Shown: piece after piece, positions 24,001-34,400 of the stretch
How the letters are laid out: each line of letters opens with the position of its first letter
Numbering within the stretch: the stretch's first letter is position 1
Assembly (NCBI GenBank): GCA_027600665.1
Contig: JADGJL010000048.1
Span: 1-51,381 of the forward strand
Length of the DNA: 51,381 nt
Origin: Irineochytrium annulatum
Lineage: Eukaryota > Chytridiomycota > Chytridiomycetes > Chytridiales > Chytridiaceae
Reading direction: 5' to 3'
Program-made: the position numbers and the translations under genes
The notes under the pieces: generated by a model
The model's database searches: none
Told to the model about the DNA's origin: nothing
Seen by the model: the letters and a program-made list of their open reading frames with translations, nothing else

Positions 24001-26820
24001 GCACTGGCGCACCACCTGCTTCGCCCGACCCATGCCGTAGGCTAACCTCTGGCACCTCGGCGAACAACTCCAGAGCCTGATCGCCGGTATGCAAGAGCTT
24101 CTCGTTGAAACAATACACATTCACAGACGTCACCGCTGCCGCGACCGTAAACCACGGCGGCCCACTAATCCCTCGTTCATCCACTGCAACAATGACATTC
24201 ACCGTTGTCGAGACCTCGCTTGCGCGCACGAGGAACCCAAACGTCCCGGTCTCAGACGCAATGGCGACGACCTTCCCTGTCCGCAGCGTTGCCAACATTA
24301 CGATCGCGCCTCCACCGGGGTTACTTGCGCCGTGTGACGGCTTGTCGGCGTTCCTCGGCTCGTCCAGGATTCTTGACAGCGATGCCACGCTGCCCTTCCT
24401 CATCGGCATCCCGTATCTACTCAACTCGCCTGCCACGACCCCGATGGCCCCTGCGACCGCTTTATAGTCCAGGACGCTACCAGCACCAAGTGGGGCGAGG
24501 TCCATGACGAGGTCGCTCGTCGTAGCCGCCGCCTTAACCGCCATCGCCGGCGGCCCCACAGGCCCTCCCGCTGGAATTACCGTGGCCGCATCGCCAAACG
24601 AAAACGTCAAATGCACCTTCACCCAATTGAGCGCCACAAGCTGATCCCGCCGATGCTCCACGACCTCACTCGTCGCCAACCCGCCCTCGACCGCGTGTGC
24701 CCTCACATGCGCACCAATGATTTCGAAATCGGCCCTGGCGAGTACCTCCCCTCCCGCGGCCTCGTCCGGGACGCCGCCTGCCCCGACGGGCGGCGCCACA
24801 GCAGTCTCAGCCCCGAATTCGCCGCGGAGGACAGACCAGGCCGCGAAGGAGATCTCCTCCATCCCAATCGCTGCGACCGCGTCGTACGGCGGCGCTTCCG
24901 GCGAATACGAGGACGGGTTATACCGCGTAAGCCGGACCGCAAGCGAGGGTGCGAACGCCTGGACGCGGAGGGAGATGCGCAGCGACTTCGCGAGATCGGA
25001 TTTGAGTATGGTCTCAATGGCGGTGATGTCGACGCCGCGAGAGCGTCGGGGTGGTGGCGAGGTCGTAGGAAAGTCCATCCGTCGGACCGCCGCCGCGCAC
25101 TCGGCCGTGATGAGGATGAACTCGTCCGTAAGGGTTACTTTGGGGCTGTCAACGACGAGGTACGCCGAGAGCTCGCCGAGCTGGTTGAAGAGGCTAATGC
25201 TACTGTTCTTGACGGGTAAGGTGGTCATTACGGCCGTGGAAAAGGTTGGAAGGAGAAGGCTGAAGTTCAAGATGACCTCTTTCACGGTCGCGACCTGTTC
25301 GCATTATTACATAATTACTCTGAATGCCTAGTAAAATGATATGACCCAACCTGGATGGTTGTTGTCCGGCCGGTACTGTGCGGCGTGAGGCCATAAGCGT
25401 CCAAGAAACTATTTTTGATGCTGGCGGAGAGCTTAATGGTGGACGTGCCGCGGCGCTTCTCAAGGCTGTTGCGGATAACGGAAGCGTTGACGGTGATGGA
25501 CTCGAAGCTGGCCAGGAGAGACGGTAGACGGAAGGACGCCGAGCTGAGCTCCGGGTAGATCTTTCGCAAGTCTTCCGCGCTCAGGCTGACGGCCGTGTTG
25601 AGGATCGACACCGCAACAGTTGGGAATGTCTGCATCAGCGAGTTCTGCAGCACCTCCATCATTTCCTTGACCTCGTCCGGTCCAAACGGCTTCTCTTGCG
25701 CGGCCTCCGCAAAGGCTGAGCCGCGTCGGGAGGAGGACGTCGGAACACCCAGCCCACCGCCCCGCTTCGGGTCCCGCGCCCGAAATGCCTCCCCCAGCGC
25801 TTTCAACCGCATCAGCAGCCGTATGAGCGTCCCCGCAACAACCGTCACGCCGCTAATACGCACCACCACCGACGGATCCGACAGCGTCCCAAACGCAAGG
25901 CTCGCCCCGTGCGACACCTCCATCGTCGTGTGCGTCTCCGCCTGCAAAATGGGTTTCATCCTCCTCCCGGGCTCCTCCCCTTGCTCATACAGCGACGTCT
26001 CGAACGGCGACAGCGTTACGAACGCCGAGAACCGCCCGCCCGTGGCCCCGTGCGACGCGTTCGCCGCGATCCGCGCCGCCGTCGTGTCCTCCGCCGCCGC
26101 CGCGCCCATGGCGTCCGATCGCTCCAGGTCCGGGACCGTCATCGCCATCCGCGCGCTGGCCTGCACGTGTCTGAGCATGATCCCGCCCGTCCGCGATTCG
26201 AGCACTGTGACGTCGATGTCCGTCACGCTGAGGTCGACTACGCGTAGAAGAAACTGGATCACGCCGACGCGGAGGTACTTGGAAAGTGCCTTGAGGTTGC
26301 GCTGGACCATCTGCAACGCTTTGTTGCCCTTACTGGCCGGTCGGGCCGCGTGCAGAGGTGGCGCGGATGATGGTGACGGCGGCGGCGCTTGTTGCGCGGG
26401 TGTTGCAACGCCTCCGTTGGCGACGTCCGGGTCGAGAGCGCTCTTGACCACGAGAACGACACGAACGCCTTGGACGCCGCAGGTGATCAGGCTCGGGCAC
26501 TCCCTGGTGGCGGTGTGAAAGCGGAGTTGAATGCGGCCAACCTCGAGCCGCGTGAGCGCCAGCTTCATCGCGGAGGGCGCTGCCTGGTCGGGTGGATCAT
26601 GGAGACGGTGGATGGCGGTGGCGTCGGGGGCGCGACGGGGCTTCGGCTTTGGGGTGAAGGTGAGACCGGAGATGCCGGCGCGCAGGCCGAGGGAGTCGAC
26701 ATGCAGGCCGATCGTGGCCTCCAAGTAGCCGCCAAGGTAGACGAGAAGGATGTTCTTGGTGAGGTAGTAGGCCACGGCGACGCCGATCAGCCAGAGCAAC
26801 CAGGTCCACGGCCAAGCCAT
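18099..26820 (-). CDS. FMP27: Bridge-like lipid transfer protein 2 (Fmp27/Hobbit/KIAA0100/SABRE family)
   Basis: BLTP2 proteins form a long hydrophobic groove of RBG repeats that carries phospholipids between the ER and the plasma membrane. Eleven exons join in phase: 26820-25351, 25294-23776, 23726-23210, 23153-22599, 22550-22037, 21997-21235, 21185-20967, 20923-19509, 19452-18733, 18682-18568 and 18508-18099. That gives about 2,738 residues (yeast Fmp27 is 2,628). The start MAWPWTWLLWLIGVAVAYYL supplies the N-terminal ER anchor. The family's GFWDK-type motif is seen as PPVGWWDKMRIILHG (about 1365-1380). Other marks are PQINLESL with a following VLISAEKCF, WVPLECLTDL, and the C-terminal PLELQMTREIGRQFEFYFFP block. 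The tail is Asp/Ser-rich and ends with a basic FKLLHVRKKKS segment that could touch membrane; membrane contact is inference. In-frame sequence extends upstream of 26820 but lacks family character. No break is visible. Confidence 0.92.
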
Positions 26821-27269
26821 GGCGGAGGACGGGATGCGGACGGGGAACCGCGGCCCGGGGGGAGTCTGGCGGCGACGGCGGCGGCAGTGGACTGATCTCG
26901 CGCTGACAGCGTATTTGACCACCGATCCAGGACTGCACTGATCTCTGACTTCCACTAGCAGTCTTTACCGTCGCCAATGGTGAAGGCGCCTACGTGAAGG
27001 CCTATGGGTACTCGTCCATCTTCGCTCCTCCAGATCTAACTTTGATATATGATCTGTGGCCATGCCGTCGGTCGCCCCGGACCCATCACATCACAACCCA
27101 ACCCCGCCGGTCGGCCAAGAAACAGGCATATATATACGCTGAGCATCTATACCCTCACCTGCACCCCACATCTCGTCCGCCCCGCTCACGTTCTCCTCCT
27201 CCACCTCCCCGTCCACCATCTACGCGTCTGCCTCCGGCCCCATTCTCCCCGCGGCCCTCTCCTTCTGCT
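26821..27269. other. Intergenic region upstream of BLTP2
   Basis: Promoter side of the BLTP2 gene. On the minus strand, after the stop at 27270, a Gly/Arg/Glu-rich frame stays open for about 55 codons in another frame. It could be a missed continuation of the orphan exon or simple G-rich sequence. No gene is called. Confidence 0.4.
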
Positions 27270-27547
27270 TCAGCTTCCTCGTTTCCCCGACCTTCCTGAC
27301 CCCCCTTTACCCACCTTCCCGTCCCCGCCCGCCTTCGTGACCATCTCCTTGATCTTCTTCACGACGTCCTTCGGTAGACCCCGCAGCGTGATCACATTCT
27401 TCTTCGCCTTCCGCCAAACACGGGCGTCTTCAGCCGCTGGAATGAAGAAGTCCCCAGACGGATAATAAAAATTCCCCTGTTTGTATAATACGTCCCAGCA
27501 TTTGCGCAGCGGCGATAGATGTCTGCATGGTGGGGCAGATGGGTGTA
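27270..27547 (-). CDS. Orphan coding exon, Lys-rich C-terminal fragment
   Basis: A minus-strand frame from about 27547 to the TGA at 27270-27272 has clear coding character. It is rich in Trp, Tyr, Phe, Lys and Val, with GC-ending codons, and reads for example KCWDVLYKQGNFYYPSGDFF and further on DVVKKIKEMVTKAGG. There is no in-frame ATG, and possible acceptors lie just upstream (AAG at 27548-27550 or CAG near 27533). No 5' exon joins in phase within the 123 bases before the F-box gene ends at 27671. It may be a gene whose 5' part was lost or a gene with an unusual first exon. I do not recognise the family. Confidence 0.45.
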
Positions 27548-27670
27548 CTTATCAATAAGTCGACCGGAGAACATAATTCTTATTCATTTTTTTTATTCAT
27601 TCAATATTTGAGAGAAGAGCCTCCAAACGTCACCAGCATGATTGCGTCCTCGTCCTCGTCATCGTCATCG

Positions 27671-29245
27671 TCAACGCCTCGAGAGTCTCCATCGCGCGTA
27701 ATCATCCCACAACACCCCCTCGTCATCATACTCCGCCACTCTAAACCGGCACTTCTGCAGGCGCGGCACGAAGCTCTCGTCTGCCAACCGCGATGTCAGC
27801 CACTCCGTGCAGTCATTGCCGTACCGATCCTTCGCGCAGTCCTCCTCGGGAAAGTTCCGGAGGACATACAGCCTTTCCAAGTTCGGGAGACCCGTCCGGG
27901 TCAGCGCAACAGGGTCAACGATCAAGGGCAGGCCATTCAACGCCAGGGACTTGAGGTTCGTCTTCAGCGCGATCCTGACCTTTGAGTTCCTTGGCAGCTT
28001 GGCCTCGAAGTGCTCTAGACGAGGGAGCGACTCGTAGGCCGCTTGGAAGTCGGGCGAATTCATTGAGTACGGAATCCAGAGAGTGAGAGATGTCAGAGCG
28101 GTGAGGTGGCCGAAGACTTTTGCAATATCCGGGCCGTCCGTTTCGCAATACTCAAGCCGTAATCGTCGCAGCGCCGGAATGGACGCCAGGCTCTCGCATA
28201 AGGGGTCGATATAGCTTCGGTTTGGGATCGTCAAATCGAGGATATGCAGCGCAGTCAGTCGTCGGAGCACGGCGCAGAAACTCTCCGCGTCCTTGGGGAT
28301 AACGTGATGGTGCAGCTCGAGAAGGCTTGATCTGGCGCCTTCTACATGCAAGGGGCCGGCCCCTAAGATGGGCAAGTGCACCCTCAGCGTCTTAACCGGG
28401 AGGCCCTCGGGGATGGTGAGGTCGAAATCTCGGATGAACAGATCTAGTGAACGGAGGGTTGCCTTGTGCTCCGTGGCGTACCGCATTAAGCTGTCGCACT
28501 CCTCAAGTGTGAAACAACGATCACGGTCGTCCCGCCCCAGCTTGATGACCTCGAGGCCGTGGTTGATACCGGATAGCAGCGCGGCGAGGAAGCGACCATC
28601 GTTGTGATCGGTGTAGGAGTCGAGGGGTGTGAGGGCCAGAGCTTTCACTGTGGGGTGCTTCAGGAAAGCCATCACCAGCTGCTTCGTGCACGCAATGACA
28701 CGGACTGCCGTGGGACGTCCGCCGTTGCCGCCGGCGTCCGATCGGCGCTTAAGCAGCCACGCCACCCATTTGTCCATCCAGGCGCCGAACCCGAAGACAA
28801 CATCGCGTTCTTTGGGGTAACTCAAGTCGAGCACCACCTCGCCGATCCGGCCGAGCCACGGTGCGATGGCCTTGACATTGTCCCAGCCATTTTCCTTCGA
28901 AGAGTAGAATTGCGTGGTGATTGCGATTCTCCTGACAGACTGCATGTAGACGCCCCATCGCCACGCTTCACCACCACCCTCCTTTGTTAGTCTCTTGCCT
29001 TGCAGTCTTTTCAAGCGGGACGGGAGGTCCTCATGTTCGGACGCTTCGACGGCATCATCGGCGTTCAGGCAGATGCCGCGACGGGGTACCAGGATGGCCT
29101 CGGACCAGATCGCGCGGGCGGCAGCATGGAAAAATTGGTGGTTGACGGTCAGGCACGACTGGAGCGTGGCCATGTCAAGCTCGGAGAAAGGGTCGAGCCA
29201 CTCCATCAGGAGGCCCACAACGTCGTCGTTTATCAAGGCGGTCAT
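27671..29245 (-). CDS. F-box/LRR-like protein, intronless
   Basis: A single uninterrupted frame of 524 residues. The first 50 residues fit an F-box-like helix bundle: an acidic start, VVGLLMEWLDP, then a Cys/Leu helix TLQSCLTVNHQFFHAAARAIW. Such domains bind Skp1 in SCF ubiquitin ligases. The remainder has irregular leucine-rich repeats (for example LTALHILDLTIPN, ALRRLRLEYCE, LTSLTLWIP), suggesting a substrate-recognition solenoid. It is similar in layout, though distant in sequence, to the tandem pair at 46656 and 49641. The C-terminus is Arg-rich and reads into a GAC/GAT simple repeat after the stop. The lack of introns contrasts with the intron-rich conserved genes. Function beyond SCF adaptor is not predictable. 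Confidence 0.75.
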   Translation of the reverse strand: MTALINDDVVGLLMEWLDPFSELDMATLQSCLTVNHQFFHAAARAIWSEAILVPRRGICLNADDAVEASEHEDLPSRLKRLQGKRLTKEGGGEAWRWGVYMQSVRRIAITTQFYSSKENGWDNVKAIAPWLGRIGEVVLDLSYPKERDVVFGFGAWMDKWVAWLLKRRSDAGGNGGRPTAVRVIACTKQLVMAFLKHPTVKALALTPLDSYTDHNDGRFLAALLSGINHGLEVIKLGRDDRDRCFTLEECDSLMRYATEHKATLRSLDLFIRDFDLTIPEGLPVKTLRVHLPILGAGPLHVEGARSSLLELHHHVIPKDAESFCAVLRRLTALHILDLTIPNRSYIDPLCESLASIPALRRLRLEYCETDGPDIAKVFGHLTALTSLTLWIPYSMNSPDFQAAYESLPRLEHFEAKLPRNSKVRIALKTNLKSLALNGLPLIVDPVALTRTGLPNLERLYVLRNFPEEDCAKDRYGNDCTEWLTSRLADESFVPRLQKCRFRVAEYDDEGVLWDDYARWRLSRR

Positions 29246-30050
29246 TGACGCTGTGGAAGGTGGGCGTTAGTCCATGGCCATAGGATCAAATCCATTTACT
29301 TGAATGTAGCTGGGATTGGCCGAGAAATAGACGACAGCTTTTTGCCGTCTGCACACCCGAAGACATAACTTTTTTTCAATAAACTCCATGTCTGGGATTG
29401 AGGGCCAACGTTGCCTGGGCTGCCAGAGATCGCTGGGGCCAGAACAAGATCCTGAGTCCTTATTCGTGGGGGGGTGGCCGCCGCGCACGTTGTCTGATCC
29501 AAATTCAACGCGAACATCGACGGCCTGAATACTCTCAGTGTCCTCGCGGACGTCATGGCGATGGGATCCCGTCATGGATCGATTGTTGCGCCCGCGACGC
29601 GATCCAAGACGCGTTCTGTAGTATCCGTCCTTATGGTACTTTTTGGTGGCGTCGTCCGCCACCGTTCCTCGTGCTTGGTATCGTCGGTAGTGGCTGTGGA
29701 ACGCCAATGGCTGTGCGAACAGTTCCCATGTTTCCCATGATCGACTTCATCGCATGGAAGTAAAAGCCACCATGTCGGGGTCCGAAGATGGCTTTCTGCG
29801 TTTCAAGAAGGGACTTTGTTGAATTGCTGACTTATGATGGGCGGGAACTGCACACACGACAAGAGGCCACTAATTGGCTTTGAAAGCAGGCGGGATGCGC
29901 GGGGCTGCGGAACGGAACGGCGCGGCGGAGAGTTGCTTTTATTTCTGTTTCTGCGGGAGCCACCGCGATGGTCGGACGCTCATAAGGGTACTCCGTCGTG
30001 GCCAACCTCGACGAGCATCGACGGAGCAACGACGAGCAACGAAGAGAAGG
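29246..30050. other. Intergenic region between divergent genes
   Basis: This lies between the minus-strand F-box gene and a plus-strand small gene. Several open frames of 85-146 codons occur on both strands (largest 29267-29707, minus) but have mixed, charged composition without family features or supporting splice sites. I see no gene I can defend. Confidence 0.4.
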
Positions 30051-30417
30051 ATGGCCATCGCGAGCTTCTGCGCGTCGTGCTTCCTCCCTGTGGACGAGAA
30101 CGTGAGCTTCCCCTTCCTTCTCTACGGTGCTAATCATTTCACTGCAGGCCCCAATATGCCCGCACTGCCTGGACCTGCGATTCGGCGCCACCAGCTGCCA
30201 GACAGGAGCGACGTCCGTAACGCCAAGGAGCTTCTCTGAGACGGACAATCAGGCATTGATCCGGACGATGCAGGCGCAGGCGTATGCACCGGGACGACAA
30301 GGTAGGATTGTGAACGGAGCTCGGGGGGCTGAAATGTGCACTCATGTCGCGGAGGACGAGGCGGGCAAGAATGCCAGTCACGCAGAATCGGCCATCATGG
30401 AACCTCCATTACTTTGA
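30051..30417 (+). CDS. Small protein with a CxxC...CxxC zinc-knuckle
   Basis: Two exons, 30051-30101 and 30148-30417, join in phase 0 to give 106 residues. The first exon is only 17 codons. Four cysteines form C7-x2-C10-x10-C21-x2-C24, a spacing that suits one zinc ion in a ribbon or knuckle. The intron (GTGAGC...CTGCAG, with a CTAAT branch-like element) falls between the two CxxC halves. The rest is polar and likely disordered, with Gln/Ala and Glu/Ala stretches. A possible donor at about 30301 means the C-terminus could differ. It ends about 60 bases before the C2H2 gene on the same strand, but nothing shows they are functionally linked. Family unknown. Confidence 0.5.
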
Positions 30418-30480
30418 CCTCCGTCCCACTACCGCGATCCTTACTGATACCACTTAAAAAAAACAGCTCCCGCCATCACC

Positions 30481-31593
30481 ATGAACTCCTCGGAATATTT
30501 CCGCTCCGTTTTTAACTTGGAGACTGCGGCCCTCCGACTGAACGACGCGATGCTGTCCTTAAGCGCCGCGGAATCCCCGTTCGCGTCGCTGTACTCTCCG
30601 CAACCCACCGCGACGACGCTTAGCGATCCGATGCTGATGATCGCAGCGCCTGTGCCCTCGGCGACCTTGTCGTCTGCGGATGCCCAAATGGCGTCCCTGC
30701 TTCTCGGCATCCACGCGTCCGGCACGGTTCAGCTCCCGACGCACGGCATCGGCCTCGGCTCCCCTATCCCAACCCCACCCCAGATTATTGGCCCGCCCGT
30801 TTCCTCCGGCATGCTCTATCAACCCCCCTCCTTCAACCTGTCTGCCGATGCCCCGGAGTTCTCCGCGACCTCAAGGTTCCCCCTCGCCGGTGCTTCAAGT
30901 TCAGTCACTCCACTAGCGGGTGTCGACCTCCAGTGGCATCGAACACGGCTGGAATCCATCGGCCCCGAATCGCCGGACATCAACAACCCGTACACCAACG
31001 TCTCCCCCACATACGCGTCACCGCCTTCCCCTACATCAACATCCACGCATCATGCTCCCTCATCACCTCCCTCCGCTCTTCAATCAACATCCGTGCCCGA
31101 ACATGACCCCGCCGCAACGACAACAACAAGAAGGAGCCGACACGAGCGCCACCAATGCCCGCACTGCCCGCGCGCCTTCTCCCGGCGCTCGAACCTCCGG
31201 GATCACGTCGTTCGCCACGACTCCGGGCGCTCTCGTCCCGTCTGCGACATCTGCGGGCGCAGCTTCTCGACGCGGCGCGAATGGGGTCGGCATGTCGAGG
31301 GGTGCAGGAAGGCGATGGCGGCGGCGGCGGTGGCGGCGCCGCCGTCGCCCGCGGGGGTCCTGCAGGAGGCCGTCAGGAGGAAGAAGGTGAGGGTCGATGA
31401 GGTGAAGGGTGGGCAGAGCAGGAGGAGGGTCAGGTGTGACGGGTGCGGGGCTTGGTTCAGTCGAACCGACGCTGTTAAAAGGCATGTGACAAAGGGCCTG
31501 TGTGGCAAGGCTGGGGGCAGGGTCATTGAACATCTGGAGGGAGATGATGAAGGAGTCGGGAGCGGGAGCAGTCATGCGGGGGATGCGGAGTAA
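30481..31593 (+). CDS. C2H2-type zinc-finger protein, probable transcription factor
   Basis: An intronless frame of 370 residues. Residues 1-215 are Ser/Pro/Thr/Ala-rich and disordered, typical of an activation or regulatory region. Then come a classical C2H2 finger (CPHCPRAFSRRSNLRDHVVRH), a second finger of C2HC form (CDICGRSFSTRREWGRHVEGC), an Ala/Pro linker, and after about 50 residues a third, C2HC-type finger starting CDGCGAWFSRTDAVKRHV. The first linker resembles the HDSGRSRPVC type rather than TGEKP. The C-terminus is acidic and Gly-rich. The start at 30481 follows an A-rich run and a CACC context. It probably binds DNA through fingers 1 and 2; targets are unknown. Confidence 0.85.
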   Translation: MNSSEYFRSVFNLETAALRLNDAMLSLSAAESPFASLYSPQPTATTLSDPMLMIAAPVPSATLSSADAQMASLLLGIHASGTVQLPTHGIGLGSPIPTPPQIIGPPVSSGMLYQPPSFNLSADAPEFSATSRFPLAGASSSVTPLAGVDLQWHRTRLESIGPESPDINNPYTNVSPTYASPPSPTSTSTHHAPSSPPSALQSTSVPEHDPAATTTTRRSRHERHQCPHCPRAFSRRSNLRDHVVRHDSGRSRPVCDICGRSFSTRREWGRHVEGCRKAMAAAAVAAPPSPAGVLQEAVRRKKVRVDEVKGGQSRRRVRCDGCGAWFSRTDAVKRHVTKGLCGKAGGRVIEHLEGDDEGVGSGSSHAGDAE

Positions 31594-32472
31594 ACGTTAG
31601 GGGGGGGCGGACACGGTGGAATGGATGAGGTGCTAGTCGTGTCGTGACTGATATTTATGTGCTGTGAGATTTTCTTGTACATCATCGCAAGCTTCATATG
31701 TCTTACATACTATACACTGGCCAACATATTTGCATTACTTAAACAACACATACACACATTGTTACGGCATGGCACAGCCTACGACCCAACCGTTACGGTC
31801 TGCCCGAACTTTACACAATGGTTTCCCCATACATATAACAAATCTTTGAGGACAGTGGAGGCTAGGACCAAAACAGGAGATAATGCAGAACGGCTCTGCG
31901 ATTGCCAACTTCCCAGATTATTCCCCTGCAGTCATAAAATGCTCAGGTTGTCCTGTTTGGGTTCGTGGTCAGCCTGTAGGACTCTTCAGCTCGGTCAGGC
32001 AGATAGCAGCGCTAAAATCGGATCTGTGGCATCTATAAATTAAGCCTAAAGTTTTGTCGCTTGGAAGAACATCGGACTGGATCCGGCAGCCGTCCTTCAC
32101 TTGGACATGGCAGATGGCTATTTTGTGTTTGCAATGTATTAAAAAAAACATGTGAACTCACCTCTCCTCGAGAGGACAGGGTCTAGTAACAAGACGGCAA
32201 TGAAACAACGATAATTAAGGAATTCAATACAGGGGCAAGAGGCGCGAAAACAAAGTGTCAATACGGGCACGTAAACAAGGGAGAGGTGACTGAGTGCCCC
32301 GAAGCAATATAACGGGCAACGGTGAATGAAGAGGTCCTAAAGCGAGAAGTGAGGAAGCAAATGTGTCGAGGGAAGGGTAAGCTAGGAAGCACGCTTCATT
32401 GCTATCTCTCATTTGGCAATTCACAAGAGTAAAGAAAAAGAGCGACAGCGGTGGGACGAAAAGGGACCTTAT
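31594..32472. other. Intergenic region, AT-richer
   Basis: A 3'-to-3' gap between the C2H2 gene (+) and the GPI-protein gene (-). Composition drops to AT-rich, and open frames are short and low in coding character. I see nothing else in it. Confidence 0.5.
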
Positions 32473-33305
32473 TTAAGCAATCATCGCCATCCCAAACGCC
32501 AACATCCCAACCAAACACGCCGACGCAAACGACGCCTTCCCTCCCTTCCTGTTTCCTCCGTTCTTTACGCTCGACGGCGCTGTCGTGCTCATCGTGACGG
32601 ACGACCCGGCTCCAGACGGCGCTCCCAACGTCGGCAGTCCCGTCGTCGTCGTCGTCGTCGCGCCACCAGACGTCACGGACGACGACGCGCCCGCAATCGA
32701 CGTGCTGGCACCACCTCCGCCGCCCGATGACGCCGTCACAGCCGGCGTACCACCCGATGCAGTGGAAGGCGGGATCAAGGGCCCGCCCGTCGATCGTGTG
32801 TAGTCCCAGTTGTACGGCGTGGCACCGGGCGAGGAGACGACGAGGTTGGCGTGATACGAGGCCTTGATGGAGGAGGTCGTCAAATCGAACGTGAGGTCGA
32901 TGGATTTCCCGCCGCCGGCCGTTTCGGGATCCGAGCCGTTGTAGACGATCGTGGAGGAGTCGTTATGGCCCGTCGCGACGACTGACGGGTCGCAGGTGCA
33001 GCCGGTCGGGAGCGGGGCGTTGGCTACGTGTGGCATTCCAAAAAAGAAGTGGGGCGTGAACCGGGATCAGAGCGAGCTGAATGATCGCGCCCAAAAAAGA
33101 AAATAAATGCAGAATAGGAAAAACGCTCACGAGAGAAGGCCCCTCTGACGGTGCCGGTGACGGAGTCATCGGAGATGGTCAGGATCGTCCAGCAAGCCCT
33201 CTCGCAGTCCGACGGGCAGGAAGGGTGACTCGTGGGCACGGCCGCAACGCAGGGCCGGAATTGAGCAGCGTAAAGGCCCTCGGAGGGCCAGACGGAGGCG
33301 GCCAT
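32473..33305 (-). CDS. Ser/Thr-rich secreted protein with probable GPI-anchor signal
   Basis: Two exons, 33305-33131 and 33023-32473, join in phase to give 241 residues from the ATG at 33305. Cysteines cluster in the first 75 residues (for example CPSDCERACW and GCTCDP), suggesting a disulfide-rich extracellular domain. Residues about 130-210 are a Ser/Thr/Gly/Pro stalk suited to O-glycosylation. The end has a small-residue patch followed by a hydrophobic tail (SFASACLVGMLAFGMAMIA), the layout of a GPI-attachment signal. No signal peptide is visible at this start, so an upstream first exon is likely missing. A donor near 33401 exists, but the phase with its nearest ATG does not match. It would be a cell-surface or wall protein; specific role unknown. 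Confidence 0.6.
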
Positions 33306-34400
33306 GCTGCAATCGGTGAGGTGATGGGTGGTGGTGGGTCGTGGTTGTTCGTCTTTTTGACAACTTAATTACTACGCACAAGCCTTAAACCCCTCACTTA
33401 CGGATGTACTTGCCATCGTCGTTGACTGTTGTCCCTCCTTTCATCTGTGCGCGTTTGGTCGCTCTGGTTCTCCTTTGCGTGGACGGTGTAACGCGGACAG
33501 CTAACCACATGGCTCGCGGTTGTGCGTCGAGCAGGAGGATGGAGGCGGTTGGCGTTTACTGAGGACGATGCACGGGGCTGATGACCATGACGGATATTGC
33601 CGACGTGGCGATCGTGGCCTTCGTGATTTAAGACTACCAGTTTTTTGTGACCCTCGTGACAGTCGTGGTCGACCAGTGGGACCGTCGTGTATGGTAGCGC
33701 GTCGCCTTGCGTTTTGTTTACCCGGCCTTTCTGTATTTTCCCTGTTTGTGGAGTCACGGCTGCTCTCGCTATCGTTGGAAGACGGACGGGCGGCATGGCA
33801 GCGTGGAATCGCGTCTACCTTCAATATGGCGCCCGCTTCTTAAATGGTTGGCGATTCGACCATAAAAAGGAAGCTCGTCACTATTGTGGCAGATGGTCTA
33901 CAGCGACGATTGTGTATATTATCTTTGTACGATATCGACGTAGGGATGGTAGGTTGATTACTACGTTGTGCTCTAGTGCACTTTGTATCGGCATCATTTC
34001 CGGATCTGCTTCATTTCTTGGTCTCTTCATGTATTGGTTTTACAAGACCTCTTCATTTCCTTCTTCGGTCGAAAATGCATTTTACTGTTACCAAAGCAGA
34101 TTTTGTAATGATATAACCAACTTATTCATTGAACAAACCGAAAATAAATGGAAAGCAACTTGGATACGCCAGTTCCCCAATTCTTCGTCTGTCGCTCAAC
34201 TGACTCCGATTTGAGAAGAATCCTTAAACGAAAGTAAGATAAGTTATGCCTAACAAGTAAGGAAATTGCGTAATAGCAGCCCCTCTAATCAATGGTCCCC
34301 AAACACCTAGCTTCGATAATAGCATTTGTCCCCCACCATCTCTTTAACGCTTCAAATATGCCAACATCCCACACGAGCCCTCATCCGTCGTCACCTGCTT
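33306..34400. other. Intergenic region
   Basis: It contains the likely but unresolved 5' exon of the GPI-type protein (33306 to about 33450). The rest (about 33850-34400) is AT-richer. A plus-strand frame at 33687-34214 is open for 175 codons but has Ser/Tyr/Phe-rich random-looking composition and no family feature. Confidence 0.4.

Noticed and set aside
25595..26518. 307-codon plus-strand open frame opposite BLTP2 exon 1
   Set aside because: It is antisense to clearly conserved BLTP2 coding sequence and has Ser/Arg/Pro shadow composition.
31084..31575. Minus-strand frame opposite the zinc-finger gene
   Set aside because: The plus strand has three recognisable zinc fingers; the minus frame is its complement shadow.
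33687..34214. 175-codon plus-strand frame
   Set aside because: It spans a composition change and has no domain, no coding codon bias and no upstream promoter-like context.
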